A stretch of 7,895 bases of DNA from Deinococcus betulae (GTDB lineage: Bacteria; Deinococcota; Deinococci; Deinococcales; Deinococcaceae), in NCBI RefSeq assembly GCF_020166395.1, contig NZ_JAIQXU010000059.1:1-7895 (forward strand). The letters run 5' to 3'. Each line of letters opens with the position of its first letter. Positions within the stretch are counted from its first letter, which is position 1. Below are positions 1 through 5,354 of this stretch, piece after piece. Under the pieces are notes generated by a model. It saw nothing but the letters and a program-made list of their open reading frames with translations, was not told where the DNA came from and searched no databases. The position numbers were made by a program, and so were the translations under genes.

Positions 1-16
1 CCCGAAGTACAGCTAG

Positions 17-136
17 ATGGGCCGCACCAGCGACGAGGTCGCCCAGCGTCTGAGCCTTGGAGGCCGCGGCTATAGATGGCTACAGCTGTCGAGCGCCGTT
101 ATGACAGGGGTGCCGTTTATGACAGCGGATCAGTAA
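17..136 (+). other. Possible 39-aa remnant with helix-turn-helix-like sequence
   Basis: An ATG at 17 directly follows an in-frame TAG at 14-16, and the frame ends with TAA at 134-136. The peptide begins MGRTSDEVAQRLSLGG and continues GYRWLQLSSA, which resembles the first two helices of a transposase or regulator DNA-binding domain. There is no visible ribosome-binding site, and the upstream frame (PKYS before the TAG) could mean this is the tail of a larger broken gene running in from outside the window. Its 3' end overlaps the two TATGACAG repeats. It is too short to identify, and a chance reading frame is quite possible. Confidence 0.2.
95..125 (+). repeat. Short tandem-like repeat GCCGTTATGACAG / GCCGTTTATGACAG
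   Basis: Two copies at 95-107 and 112-125 differ by one extra T and are separated by four bases. They lie just before the inverted repeat at 137-156. Two copies are too few for an iteron or partition-site claim; a small protein-binding site is possible. Confidence 0.35.
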
Positions 137-156
137 CTTATGCTTAAAAGCATAAG
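137..156. repeat. Perfect inverted repeat, 9-bp arms, 2-base centre
   Basis: CTTATGCTT (137-145), AA, then AAGCATAAG (148-156) form a perfect dyad. It is AT-rich for this window and has no T-run on either side, so it is not an obvious intrinsic terminator. The form fits a dimeric regulator operator or a recombination core better. It starts right after the TAA of the possible remnant at 17-136. Confidence 0.55.
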
Positions 157-350
157 CAAGGAGAGAGCCATAAGATGTGTAGAAGCGCAACAATGACATC
201 GCGAACTACTCTTCCTGATACATAACGGTCTCAGATCAATGGAAATTGTCAGACACCCTCTGGCCTGAATTGACATGTGCATGCTGTCTGAGCCTTCAGA
301 TTTCGCACGCCACAACTGGTGGCCGTCGAAAGTTGAAAGATTGAGTGATG

Positions 351-387
351 TTGCCATTTCTTCTCGCCATTCCGTATAACTGGCTTC
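351..387 (+). promoter_or_regulatory. Leaderless promoter of the 388 gene
   Basis: A -35 box TTGCCA (351-356), an 18-base spacer and a -10 box TATAAC (375-380) are followed after 7 bases by the ATG at 388. Transcription starting at this distance would begin at or next to the A of the start codon, so the mRNA would have no leader and no Shine-Dalgarno. None is visible upstream of 388. Leaderless mRNAs with a -10 box just ahead of the start codon are well known in Deinococcus. Confidence 0.7.
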
Positions 388-828
388 ATGCCCTATGTCA
401 AACTGAGTGAACAGATCGAGAAACTGACCAATGCCCAGCGCAGTGACGCCTTTATCAAGCAGTTCCGTGACGCGGTGCGCGAAGGCAAGATCGACGCTGC
501 TGATCTGCCGAGCCGCTTTGAATTGCCCAAGCAATTCAGCCGCCGGGGCAGTAACGAGACGTACAGCAAGACCGTGAAGGATATGGTCTTTGACCACACC
601 CCCGAGTTTGACGCCTGGTTTGACGAGACCAATCAGGGCCTGAACACGGGTCGCCGGGGCAGCAAACCGAAAGCGACACTGGAGAATATTGAGGCCGGCG
701 TGGTGGACTTCAAAGAACTGGCCGCAGCGACCCGCGCCAAGATTGAAGCCAGTTACAGCAAAGGGCAGGCACTCGGCAAGAGCCGCGCCACTGGCACCAA
801 GAAGCCGGGCCGCAAACCCAAGAAGTAA
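388..828 (+). CDS. Small basic protein of unknown function
   Basis: Encodes 146 residues; I do not recognise the family. The ATG at 388 is chosen because a good promoter places its -10 box 7 bases upstream and the frame has normal GC-rich coding character. The N-terminal half looks helical and charged (KLSEQIEKL, FIKQFRDAVREGKI). The middle has an acidic, aromatic stretch (DHTPEFDAWFDE, about residues 69-80). The C-terminus is strongly basic, with an AT-hook-like tail ending in GTKKPGRKPKK (residues 136-146), so nucleic-acid binding is possible but is inference. There is no signal peptide or membrane segment. It is transcribed alone, converges on the interrupted gene at 922-2475, and ends just before a hairpin terminator. 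A plasmid accessory or nucleoid-type protein is plausible; the existence of the gene is much surer than its function. Confidence 0.75.
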   Translation: MPYVKLSEQIEKLTNAQRSDAFIKQFRDAVREGKIDAADLPSRFELPKQFSRRGSNETYSKTVKDMVFDHTPEFDAWFDETNQGLNTGRRGSKPKATLENIEAGVVDFKELAAATRAKIEASYSKGQALGKSRATGTKKPGRKPKK

Positions 829-846
829 TCCGTTCTCCATAACAAA

Positions 847-874
847 GGCCCCCGAACATGGAGGCCCTCGTTTT
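847..874. terminator. Likely bidirectional intrinsic terminator
   Basis: A 7-bp stem with one mismatch (847-853 with 860-866) and a 6-base loop is followed on the plus strand by CTCGTTTT. On the minus strand it is followed by TTTGTT. It lies between the convergent ends of the 388-828 gene and the interrupted minus-strand gene, where a shared terminator is expected. The stem is short, so the call is moderate. Confidence 0.5.
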
Positions 875-921
875 GTGAACATTGGAGCTCGCGAAATGGG
901 ACAGCCCCACTCCGCGGCCAA

Positions 922-1220
922 TTACTTTGCGAGTGTGAGGGTACAGCGCGGGGCACTGCCCGGCTTACCGCTCAGGACGTAAGCATTGGCCTTGGGCAGG
1001 GAGGTGAAAGCGTAACCCTCAAACGGCTGTCCCACCGCTACGTCTGAAGGGTTCAGAAACATGCACACGCTGTACTGTCCCTTGGGGGTCCAGCCGGCCC
1101 GAAGGAGCTGTGGGAAGTGCTGCCCGCCCTGCACCAGAGGATTTGAGTAGAGCAGTCCCTGCTCCTGAGCCGCGTCAAACATCGCCACCGCTGTCTTCAG
1201 GTCAATGGGGTTGCCACTTA
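922..1220 (-). pseudogene. Interrupted secreted-protein gene, 3' part
   Basis: This is the C-terminal part (about residues 61-158) of a gene cut by the IS630-family element at 1221-2295. Removing the element and one TA restores an uninterrupted frame from the ATG at 2475 to the TAA at 922-924: ...ENAQVQL joined to SGNPIDLKTAVAMFD. The part includes YSVCMFLNPSD and ends APRCTLTLAK; the two cysteines could pair in an exported protein. I do not recognise the domain. With the element in place this part has no start of its own beyond a GTG at 1188 without a convincing ribosome-binding site, so it is probably not translated. A bidirectional hairpin terminator follows at 847-874. Confidence 0.7.
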
Positions 1221-1235
1221 CTGATCTCTACCTAA
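1221..1235 (+). repeat. Terminal inverted repeat of the first IS630 element, transposase 3' side
   Basis: CTGATCTCTACCTAA is an exact reverse complement of 2281-2295. The preceding TA (1219-1220) is the target duplication. The transposase stop TAG (1232-1234) lies inside the repeat. Confidence 0.9.
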
Positions 1236-1753
1236 GTCAGTAGCGATGTGGTGAAGGGTGTTCCGCGAATGAACGCGCGCGCGAGGTCTTTACGACGAAT
1301 CCGTTGCCAGCCCAACACCAGACGGACTTTGAGCGCACTGACTGTTGGGGCGCAGAAGTTCCCCAGGACATTGCGTTTGACGTCCGCCCACACCAACTCA
1401 ATGGGATTGAGTTCTGGCGCGTCACCCGGGAGATACACCAGTGAAAGGCGTGCGTGGCGAGCCACGCACGCCTGAACAACCTTGGCGCGGTGAATCATGG
1501 CCCGGTCCAGGACGACGACCACCTCACCCGCGATGTGACGTAACACGTGCTCCAGGAAGGCGACGACCTGAGGCGAACGAATGGCGCCGTGATGGGTGTG
1601 CTGGAGAAATTGGCCCCCTGTGGTGATCGCGCCGATGACCGAGAGGTGTTCCCAGCGCAGTCGGGTGGGGATCACCGGGGTCTGCCCACATCGGCCCCAC
1701 GTCCGGACCTTGGTGGTTTTCAGGCTGAACCCGCTCTCGTCCAGGAAGACCAC
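1232..1753 (-). CDS. IS630-family transposase, DDE catalytic half (ORF B)
   Basis: Encodes 173 residues carrying the catalytic core of an IS630-family transposase. The triad is visible: Asp5 in VFLDESGF, Asp83 in VVVLDRAMIHRA and Glu119 in LPGDAPELNPIELVW, with 35 residues between the last two. The second motif has Arg where the family usually has Asn (LDNA). The frame has only a GTG at 1753 and no ribosome-binding site. It also lacks the DNA-binding domain, so the working product should be a fusion with ORF A made by slippage at the A8 run (plus-strand T8, 1773-1780), giving about 343 residues. The fused join reads EALEKKIAEGATVVFLDESG, as expected for the family. A 13-bp-arm hairpin (1446-1473) sits between the second Asp and the Glu. 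Confidence 0.88.
   Translation of the reverse strand: MVFLDESGFSLKTTKVRTWGRCGQTPVIPTRLRWEHLSVIGAITTGGQFLQHTHHGAIRSPQVVAFLEHVLRHIAGEVVVVLDRAMIHRAKVVQACVARHARLSLVYLPGDAPELNPIELVWADVKRNVLGNFCAPTVSALKVRLVLGWQRIRRKDLARAFIRGTPFTTSLLT
1446..1473. repeat. Perfect 13-bp-arm hairpin inside the IS630 transposase
   Basis: AGGCGTGCGTGGC (1446-1458), GA, GCCACGCACGCCT (1461-1473). It lies inside the DDE half, between the second Asp and the Glu motif (coding for roughly QACVARHARL). Its strength and small loop are far beyond chance for this length; it may hinder ribosomes or polymerase on the transposase message. Confidence 0.85.
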
Positions 1754-1763
1754 GGTGGCGCCC

Positions 1764-2264
1764 TCAGCGATCTTTTTTTTCCAACGCCTCGCCCTGGAGG
1801 CGAACCCAGGTGGCCACTTCTTCTTCGTTGCGCTCCACGGCCCGCACCGCGGGCCGCTGATACGAGAACCCCCACTGGTGCAATTTGCGGGACAGATAAT
1901 CCCGGTGCATCCACACGCCGAACCGCCGGCCGATCAACTCGCGGACGCGAGCGGTGGTCCAGCCGCTGGTGTCGAAGCCCTGCGTGCGAGGATCCCGGTC
2001 CAACAGCCCCTGAATCTCCGCTTGTTGCCCCGCCGTGAGCTGCTGGGGGCGGCCAGTGGCGCGGGAAGCGCGCAGCGCTTCCTCGCCTCCCCGACGGATC
2101 TGGGCGCGCCAGGCGCGGATGGTGACTTCTTTGACGCCGAACTGCTCGGCCAGAGAGCGGGTGGTGCGCTGCGTATCAACCAGCAGGGGCAGCGCACTCA
2201 GACGTCGCTCTTCTTGCTGAGCTCGACTGAGTTGCCGGGGTCGCCAGGGCGCAACATCTGCCAT
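1764..2264 (-). CDS. IS630-family transposase, helix-turn-helix half (ORF A)
   Basis: Encodes 166 residues from the ATG at 2264. A TTG at 2279 is possible but lies closer to the terminal repeat. A TAGCAT box at 2270-2275 stands 5 bases before the ATG and no Shine-Dalgarno is visible, so translation may be leaderless. The N-terminal part has the family helix-turn-helix (RTTRSLAEQFGVKEVTIRAW), then the conserved second DNA-binding region (GWTTARVRELIGRRFGVWMH, then YLSRKLHQWGFSYQRP). The frame ends in TGA (1764-1766) just after a run of eight A. Shifting by one base there (loss of one A, or a +1 shift) joins it to the DDE half. Alone it would bind the element ends without cutting, and could act as a repressor. 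Confidence 0.88.
   Translation of the reverse strand: MADVAPWRPRQLSRAQQEERRLSALPLLVDTQRTTRSLAEQFGVKEVTIRAWRAQIRRGGEEALRASRATGRPQQLTAGQQAEIQGLLDRDPRTQGFDTSGWTTARVRELIGRRFGVWMHRDYLSRKLHQWGFSYQRPAVRAVERNEEEVATWVRLQGEALEKKDR
1773..1780 (-). promoter_or_regulatory. A8 slippery run joining the two transposase halves
   Basis: The transposase strand reads TTG GAA AAA AAA GAT in the ORF A frame. ORF B is read as AAG ATC GCT GAG, one base further on, so the frames relate as +1 (or -2). The simplest route is transcriptional slippage to A7, which gives GAA AAA AAG ATC and a single fused protein. A +1 ribosomal shift is the alternative. A true single-base insertion that broke the gene would look the same, but split IS630 transposases joined at an A-run are known. 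Confidence 0.65.
1838..1856. repeat. 8-bp-arm hairpin inside the IS630 helix-turn-helix half
   Basis: CGGCCCGC (1838-1845), ACC, GCGGGCCG (1849-1856). It encodes part of YQRPAVRAVE in ORF A, about 60 bases upstream of the A8 slip run on the mRNA. Confidence 0.6.
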
Positions 2265-2280
2265 ACCACATGCTACCAAT

Positions 2281-2295
2281 TTAGGTAGAGATCAG
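2281..2295 (-). repeat. Terminal inverted repeat of the first IS630 element, transposase 5' side
   Basis: TTAGGTAGAGATCAG is an exact complement of the left end and is followed by the second TA (2296-2297). The transposase start and its -10-like box lie just inside. Confidence 0.9.
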
Positions 2296-2475
2296 TAACT
2301 GGACCTGAGCGTTTTCGACCTTTGGAGCCAGCACCTGAATGTTCCAGGTCTGACCACCAGCAAAGATCTTGGAAATGAATTTGTTCGGTGAGGGGTCAAC
2401 CCGAGTGTAAGACGAAGGAGATGAGGCGGCAGTGGCAGAGGAAAGGGCAAGGAGCACCAGCATCAGGACGCGCAT
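2296..2475 (-). pseudogene. Interrupted secreted-protein gene, 5' part with signal peptide
   Basis: This is the first 60 codons of the gene whose 3' part is at 922-1220. The ATG at 2475 is chosen because it opens directly into a signal peptide (MRVLMLVLLALSSATAASSP) and has a TAGTGT box 7 bases upstream. The intact product would be about 158 residues and probably exported. With the IS630 element present, translation passes into the terminal repeat and stops after a few residues (QVQLLIST), giving a truncated secreted peptide. The gene lies downstream of the membrane-protein gene at 2604-3386, in the same direction with a gap of about 130 bases. I do not recognise the family. Confidence 0.7.
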
Positions 2476-2482
2476 CGTGTTC

Positions 2483-2488
2483 ACACTA
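2483..2488 (-). promoter_or_regulatory. -10-like box of the interrupted secreted-protein gene
   Basis: TAGTGT on the minus strand lies 7 bases before the ATG at 2475, the same geometry as the promoter of the 388 gene. No convincing -35 box is visible, and no Shine-Dalgarno lies upstream. Confidence 0.45.
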
Positions 2489-2603
2489 CCGGAGGCGAAA
2501 GGGATGAACACGCACGCTCCACTCACTGACACTGACCTACCGCACTTCCCTCCCAGATCTTGAGGCGTGGGCACCTTAAACCCCCTACCGAAACGTGGGC
2601 AAG

Positions 2604-3386
2604 TCAGCCCAGTGGGGTCACATGGTCCAGTCCGCCTAACCTTACTCCAGATGCAGTGTTCCATCTGTCTACGACAGGGTGCGCCCAGAAAAAGAGCAAC
2701 ACTGTGATGACCTGTGCGATCAGGACCAGGAACTGCGGCACCAGAAACGGCTCAAGACCGAACCGAAAGATGACCACGACCCCCGACGTCAGGAGGCTGA
2801 CGACACTCAGGACGCGTCCCCAGGCCAGCCAGATCAGCAAACGGTCCCGCACCGCATAAGCGATGCCTTCAGCTGGATTGAGAGCAGCCTGAGTGGCACT
2901 GCGAATCCAGTCGCGCAGTGCCTCCGAGAAATACCACCAGACCGCCAAGCCAATGCTGGCTGGAATGAGCACCAGCAGCACCGTCCCATTCGACACGGAT
3001 TGTTCAACCCCAGGCACCGCTGCGCCACTCAAAACCGCAAGGGCAAACACCCAAGGCAGCCAGCGCCAGATCTGCTGGACAGCTCGATCTGCGCCAACGA
3101 GCGATGTCCTGTCCTGCGTTTGGAGAGCGCTGAGCCACTGGCGCAGAACAAAGAGAGCAGCCACAGAGAGCACCATGAAACCAATCTGAATGACGCCGAG
3201 CACGATGTTACCGATGCCGGACATGGCTGGCCATCCCACACTGCCCCAGGCGGTCAGGATGGTGAACAGCAGCGAGAGATCAAGACTCCAACGAAGAAGC
3301 GTGAGGCGTTGAGTCGGCTGAGACACACCTGATTTGAGCATCCTCCTACCCGGCGTGTTGCTCAACATGCGGTTCTCCAACTTCAT
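2604..3386 (-). CDS. Six-helix integral membrane protein of unknown function
   Basis: Encodes 260 residues from the ATG at 3386, supported by a good Shine-Dalgarno (GGAGG core at 3392-3396, 5 bases before the start). Hydrophobic segments are visible at about residues 35-52, 60-81, 108-126, 134-153, 183-207 and 214-236, giving six predicted membrane helices. The basic N-terminus (RMLSNTPGRRMLKSG) favours both ends being cytoplasmic. There is no signal peptide, catalytic motif or recognised family signature. The loop FSEALRDWIRSATQAALNPAEG between helices 4 and 5 is the longest polar stretch after the first loops. It is followed on the same strand by the interrupted secreted-protein gene, and it diverges from the small gene at 3446. 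A transporter-like or DUF-type plasmid membrane protein is all that can be said. Confidence 0.75.
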   Translation of the reverse strand: MKLENRMLSNTPGRRMLKSGVSQPTQRLTLLRWSLDLSLLFTILTAWGSVGWPAMSGIGNIVLGVIQIGFMVLSVAALFVLRQWLSALQTQDRTSLVGADRAVQQIWRWLPWVFALAVLSGAAVPGVEQSVSNGTVLLVLIPASIGLAVWWYFSEALRDWIRSATQAALNPAEGIAYAVRDRLLIWLAWGRVLSVVSLLTSGVVVIFRFGLEPFLVPQFLVLIAQVITVLLFFWAHPVVDRWNTASGVRLGGLDHVTPLG

Positions 3387-3445
3387 TCACCCCTCCCAGC
3401 TCTTCAGGCCATCACCTTGTATCTCTACTGCCTGAGGTGGAGCCG

Positions 3446-3631
3446 ATGAGTGCCGTTACCTGCAGGCAAGTCAGCGCCGCGCGGGCACAGGAGTACGGGC
3501 TTGAACTGTTTGCAACAACCATCAGCAAAATTGAGCGGGGAGAGCGGAGCATGTACGACTTCAAACGCCGCGCCCTGTGTGCGGTGCTAAAACTGGACGC
3601 CAATGCTGTTCTGGAACTCCTGGCGGGGTGA
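3446..3631 (+). CDS. Small XRE-like helix-turn-helix protein, probably truncated
   Basis: Encodes 61 residues from the ATG at 3446, preceded by GAGGTGG (3434-3440) at a good ribosome-binding distance. A GTG at 3437 lies inside that motif and is less likely. The segment RAQEYGLELFATTISKIERGERS is typical of the turn and recognition helix of XRE/Cro-type regulators. However, the domain seems to begin at helix 2 (VTCRQVSAARAQEYG), with no usual helix 1 (such as RLRELREARGL), so the protein may be a truncated or degenerate regulator. The upstream frame stays open but runs over the start of the divergent membrane gene and gives no helix-1 sequence. It converges on the repA 3' end. A role in plasmid copy control or in regulating the divergent gene is inference only. 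Confidence 0.5.
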   Translation: MSAVTCRQVSAARAQEYGLELFATTISKIERGERSMYDFKRRALCAVLKLDANAVLELLAG

Positions 3632-3808
3632 ACGCGATCACGCCATCAAAAAAGAGGGTCTGGACGTTGCGGACCATACTCTTGATTCCTGTTGGATGCG
3701 TCACATCCTAAGCGTTGGTAAGCCGTCAGAAATCGCGCATTCATCGCCATCCATATGTTCGCTGTTTCCGACTTGTGCAGGTATCGACAGCTTCAGTGAG
3801 GTGCAGGA

Positions 3809-4888
3809 CTATCCTCTGGGCCTCCCTTGCGCCGCCCGGCGAGCGGCCTCCACGGTCGCCAAACCATGCTCCTCTGCAAAAGCCAGCAGATATGCTTTTA
3901 AATCGGCCTTCTGCGTGCGGGCCACCAGCTGCCGCGAGAATTCGACGGCACTGATCTGCCCTGCACGACACTGTCCTTCAAGCTGATCAAAACCTGCTTC
4001 TGAGAGCACGCCCTTGGCCAGGAAGCGGATAGTGGACTTGCTTCCCTCCCATTGGCTCACTGAATCCAGGGCCAGTAGCGTGGCCTGCTGCGCCTGGAAC
4101 TCAGCGTCGTGGTTCGCTTCCAGGACCTGGGTCGCTACCTGGGCGGCCTGCTTCACCTTTTCTGCCGATCGCGTCGGCATGACTTCTGGCAACTCGTACT
4201 TGTCAGGGTTCCGGAGAATGTCGAGGGCCAGCCCCCCTGAACTGCGGAGATTTTTCCGGCTCTTGACATAGGTCACGGCTCGCCGGATCTGCTCCAGGGA
4301 ATAGTCACGGGCCGCCTCTTCAGCCCGGTCGCGTGCCACCTTTACCTCGAGGAGCAGCTGCAGCCTCTCGGCATCAGGCGGGGGGAGAGCAGAGGCAGTC
4401 TCAACCGGCATAAACCGGTAGGTGATTTCCTGAGTGGCGCCTTGGCCGGTGTATTCCACGCCGGCCAGGTAGCCCAGGGCCTGCAATTCCTTATGGGCGC
4501 TTTCCAGGGTGCGCCGGATCTTCCGTGGGTCTGTATTGATGATGCCGCACCGCCCACCCCAATCTGCCACCCGGCAGGTCAGCGTGTCGTCGGCCGGCCG
4601 GTGCGCCTGCAACATCCGGTACAGGGCCCGGGCGACCGGCTGTTTGCAGTCCATCAGCAGCTTGCGGTCAAGGTTCTGGTAGTACCCGGCGCGAATGCTG
4701 GCGGCCAGCGGTTCGGAGAGTCGAATCACCAGTTTGCCGTGCGCTTCCAGGTCATGGAGTTCAGGGGAGTCGTGCCGTCTGCCCTGGGTCCAAAACTGAA
4801 TCGAGCTGATCAGGCTCAGCGACGTGTTGGAAAACCGGCCCCAGGTGCTGTCTGCAGGGACATCTCCTAGCGCCACCATGAAGCCCAC
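3809..4888 (-). CDS. repA: RepA-like replication initiator, 3' part after an in-frame TGA
   Basis: This is codons 120-478 of the repA frame, continuous with the 5' part at 4892-5245 except for one TGA (4894-4892). It contains the family-like segment SIRAGYYQNLDRKLL, then PVARALYRMLQAHR and RKIRRTLESAHKELQALGYL, which look like winged-helix DNA-binding regions. A long charged, helical region (about DAERLQLLLEVKVARDRAEEAA) and an Ala/Gln-rich tail follow. The product would bind the iterons at 5355-5786 and open the origin. If the TGA is not read through, this part could be made only by restart: a GTG (4888) lies 3 bases after the TGA and an ATG (4879) further on, with a weak GGGTGG before the ATG. 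Such a product would lack the N-terminal winged helix. Read-through, restart, a dead gene or a sequencing error are all possible. Confidence 0.8.
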   Translation of the reverse strand: MGFMVALGDVPADSTWGRFSNTSLSLISSIQFWTQGRRHDSPELHDLEAHGKLVIRLSEPLAASIRAGYYQNLDRKLLMDCKQPVARALYRMLQAHRPADDTLTCRVADWGGRCGIINTDPRKIRRTLESAHKELQALGYLAGVEYTGQGATQEITYRFMPVETASALPPPDAERLQLLLEVKVARDRAEEAARDYSLEQIRRAVTYVKSRKNLRSSGGLALDILRNPDKYELPEVMPTRSAEKVKQAAQVATQVLEANHDAEFQAQQATLLALDSVSQWEGSKSTIRFLAKGVLSEAGFDQLEGQCRAGQISAVEFSRQLVARTQKADLKAYLLAFAEEHGLATVEAARRAAQGRPRG

Positions 4889-4891
4889 CCG

Positions 4892-5245
4892 TCACAGGCG
4901 CAGCAGGCTTTCGCGCAGCCGTTTGTACAGCACGCCGGAGGTGTTCTGGTACACCATCTGCACGATCTCGTACGCCGTGGTCGTGACCGTGTTGTTGGCC
5001 GGGCACCCCTGGAACAGGAACAGCGTCTCCAGCGCCATCAGAATGTCAGTGTCAGCGCCTCGCGGCCGCCCAAAATCGCCAGCATAGCCGTCGACGGTAT
5101 AAACCGTATCACCGACTTCAGAGCGTACAGTCCAGCGCCGATTAAGGGGACTATCCTCCTCGATGCGGCTCTGGATGCTGATGATGCCCACCTGGGCAAC
5201 GAAGCGCTCAGCCGTGAGCGGCGTGGCATCGTTGAGCTTCTTCAT
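4892..5245 (-). CDS. repA: RepA-like replication initiator, 5' part ending at an in-frame TGA
   Basis: Encodes 117 residues from the ATG at 5245, with AGGAG (5251-5255) at a good distance, so the start is secure. The N-terminus (TAERFVAQVGIISIQSRIEE) and the middle (GADTDILMALETLFLFQGCP, then KRLRESLLRL) match my memory of Deinococcus plasmid RepA proteins, probably of the replication initiator protein A family. The frame stops at TGA exactly where Trp is expected: RLRESLLRL-stop-RVGFMVALGD. The downstream part stays in the same frame, so one G-to-A change (TGG to TGA) explains the split. The stop is followed by C, a leaky context for UGA in bacteria. The gene reads away from the iterons, the usual order for an iteron replicon. 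Confidence 0.82.
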   Translation of the reverse strand: MKKLNDATPLTAERFVAQVGIISIQSRIEEDSPLNRRWTVRSEVGDTVYTVDGYAGDFGRPRGADTDILMALETLFLFQGCPANNTVTTTAYEIVQMVYQNTSGVLYKRLRESLLRL

Positions 5246-5255
5246 GCGGACTCCT

Positions 5256-5310
5256 GCGGGGTGTTGTGTGTTTTTAACTTCTTGTAACTACTATAAAGAA
5301 CAACAACAGG
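5256..5310 (-). promoter_or_regulatory. AT-rich repA upstream region
   Basis: Bases about 5266-5310 are clearly richer in A/T than their surroundings and hold a direct repeat TAACT-N5-TAACT (plus strand). They lie between repA and the iterons. A repA promoter must be here or slightly upstream; TATAGT and TTGTTG-like boxes can be found on the minus strand, but no pair has good spacing. The stretch is also the best candidate for the DNA-unwinding element of the origin. No DnaA box of the TTATCCACA type was seen. Confidence 0.4.
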
Positions 5311-5354
5311 GCGGGGGTGAGGATGCGTCCTAGACGACATTTTCTGGTAAAAAC

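Larger units (their letters stand above)
1..350. other. Left-edge region without a convincing gene
   Basis: No frame here has a supported long coding region; the long minus-strand frame across it is mainly the shadow of the gene that starts at 388. Visible structure: a short possible coding remnant at 17-136, two near-identical TATGACAG-containing repeats at 95-107 and 112-125, a perfect inverted repeat at 137-156, a distant inverted repeat TCAGACA/TGTCTGA at 249-255 and 285-291, and an 11-base direct repeat GTCTGAGCCTT at 48-58 and 286-296. Only the 137-156 inverted repeat is strong enough to stand alone. I cannot assign a role to the region. Confidence 0.5.
1221..2295 (-). mobile_element. 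Complete IS630-family insertion sequence (1075 bp)
   Basis: Both ends carry the perfect 15-bp inverted repeat CTGATCTCTACCTAA (1221-1235, and its complement at 2281-2295). The similarity runs on imperfectly to about 30 bp through GTAGC and ATGTGGT. A TA on each side (1219-1220, 2296-2297) is the target duplication typical of IS630/Tc1 elements. Inside are two minus-strand reading frames, a helix-turn-helix half and a DDE half, joined across an A8 run. Intact ends, intact target duplication and a complete DDE triad suggest a recent and possibly active insertion. It lies in the same orientation as the gene it interrupts. Confidence 0.92.

Noticed and set aside
130..921. Long minus-strand open frame of 263 codons opposite the 388 gene
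   Set aside because: It is mostly the reverse of a well-formed plus-strand gene, has no ribosome-binding site and gives a low-complexity, unlikely protein. The plus-strand gene has the promoter and terminator.
1547..2288. Overlapping plus-strand open frames across the first IS630 element
   Set aside because: They are GC-rich shadows of the transposase, whose DDE and helix-turn-helix motifs are all on the minus strand.
2679..3332. 217-codon plus-strand open frame
   Set aside because: It is opposite a six-helix membrane protein with a good ribosome-binding site; its highly charged translation is the expected antisense of hydrophobic codons.
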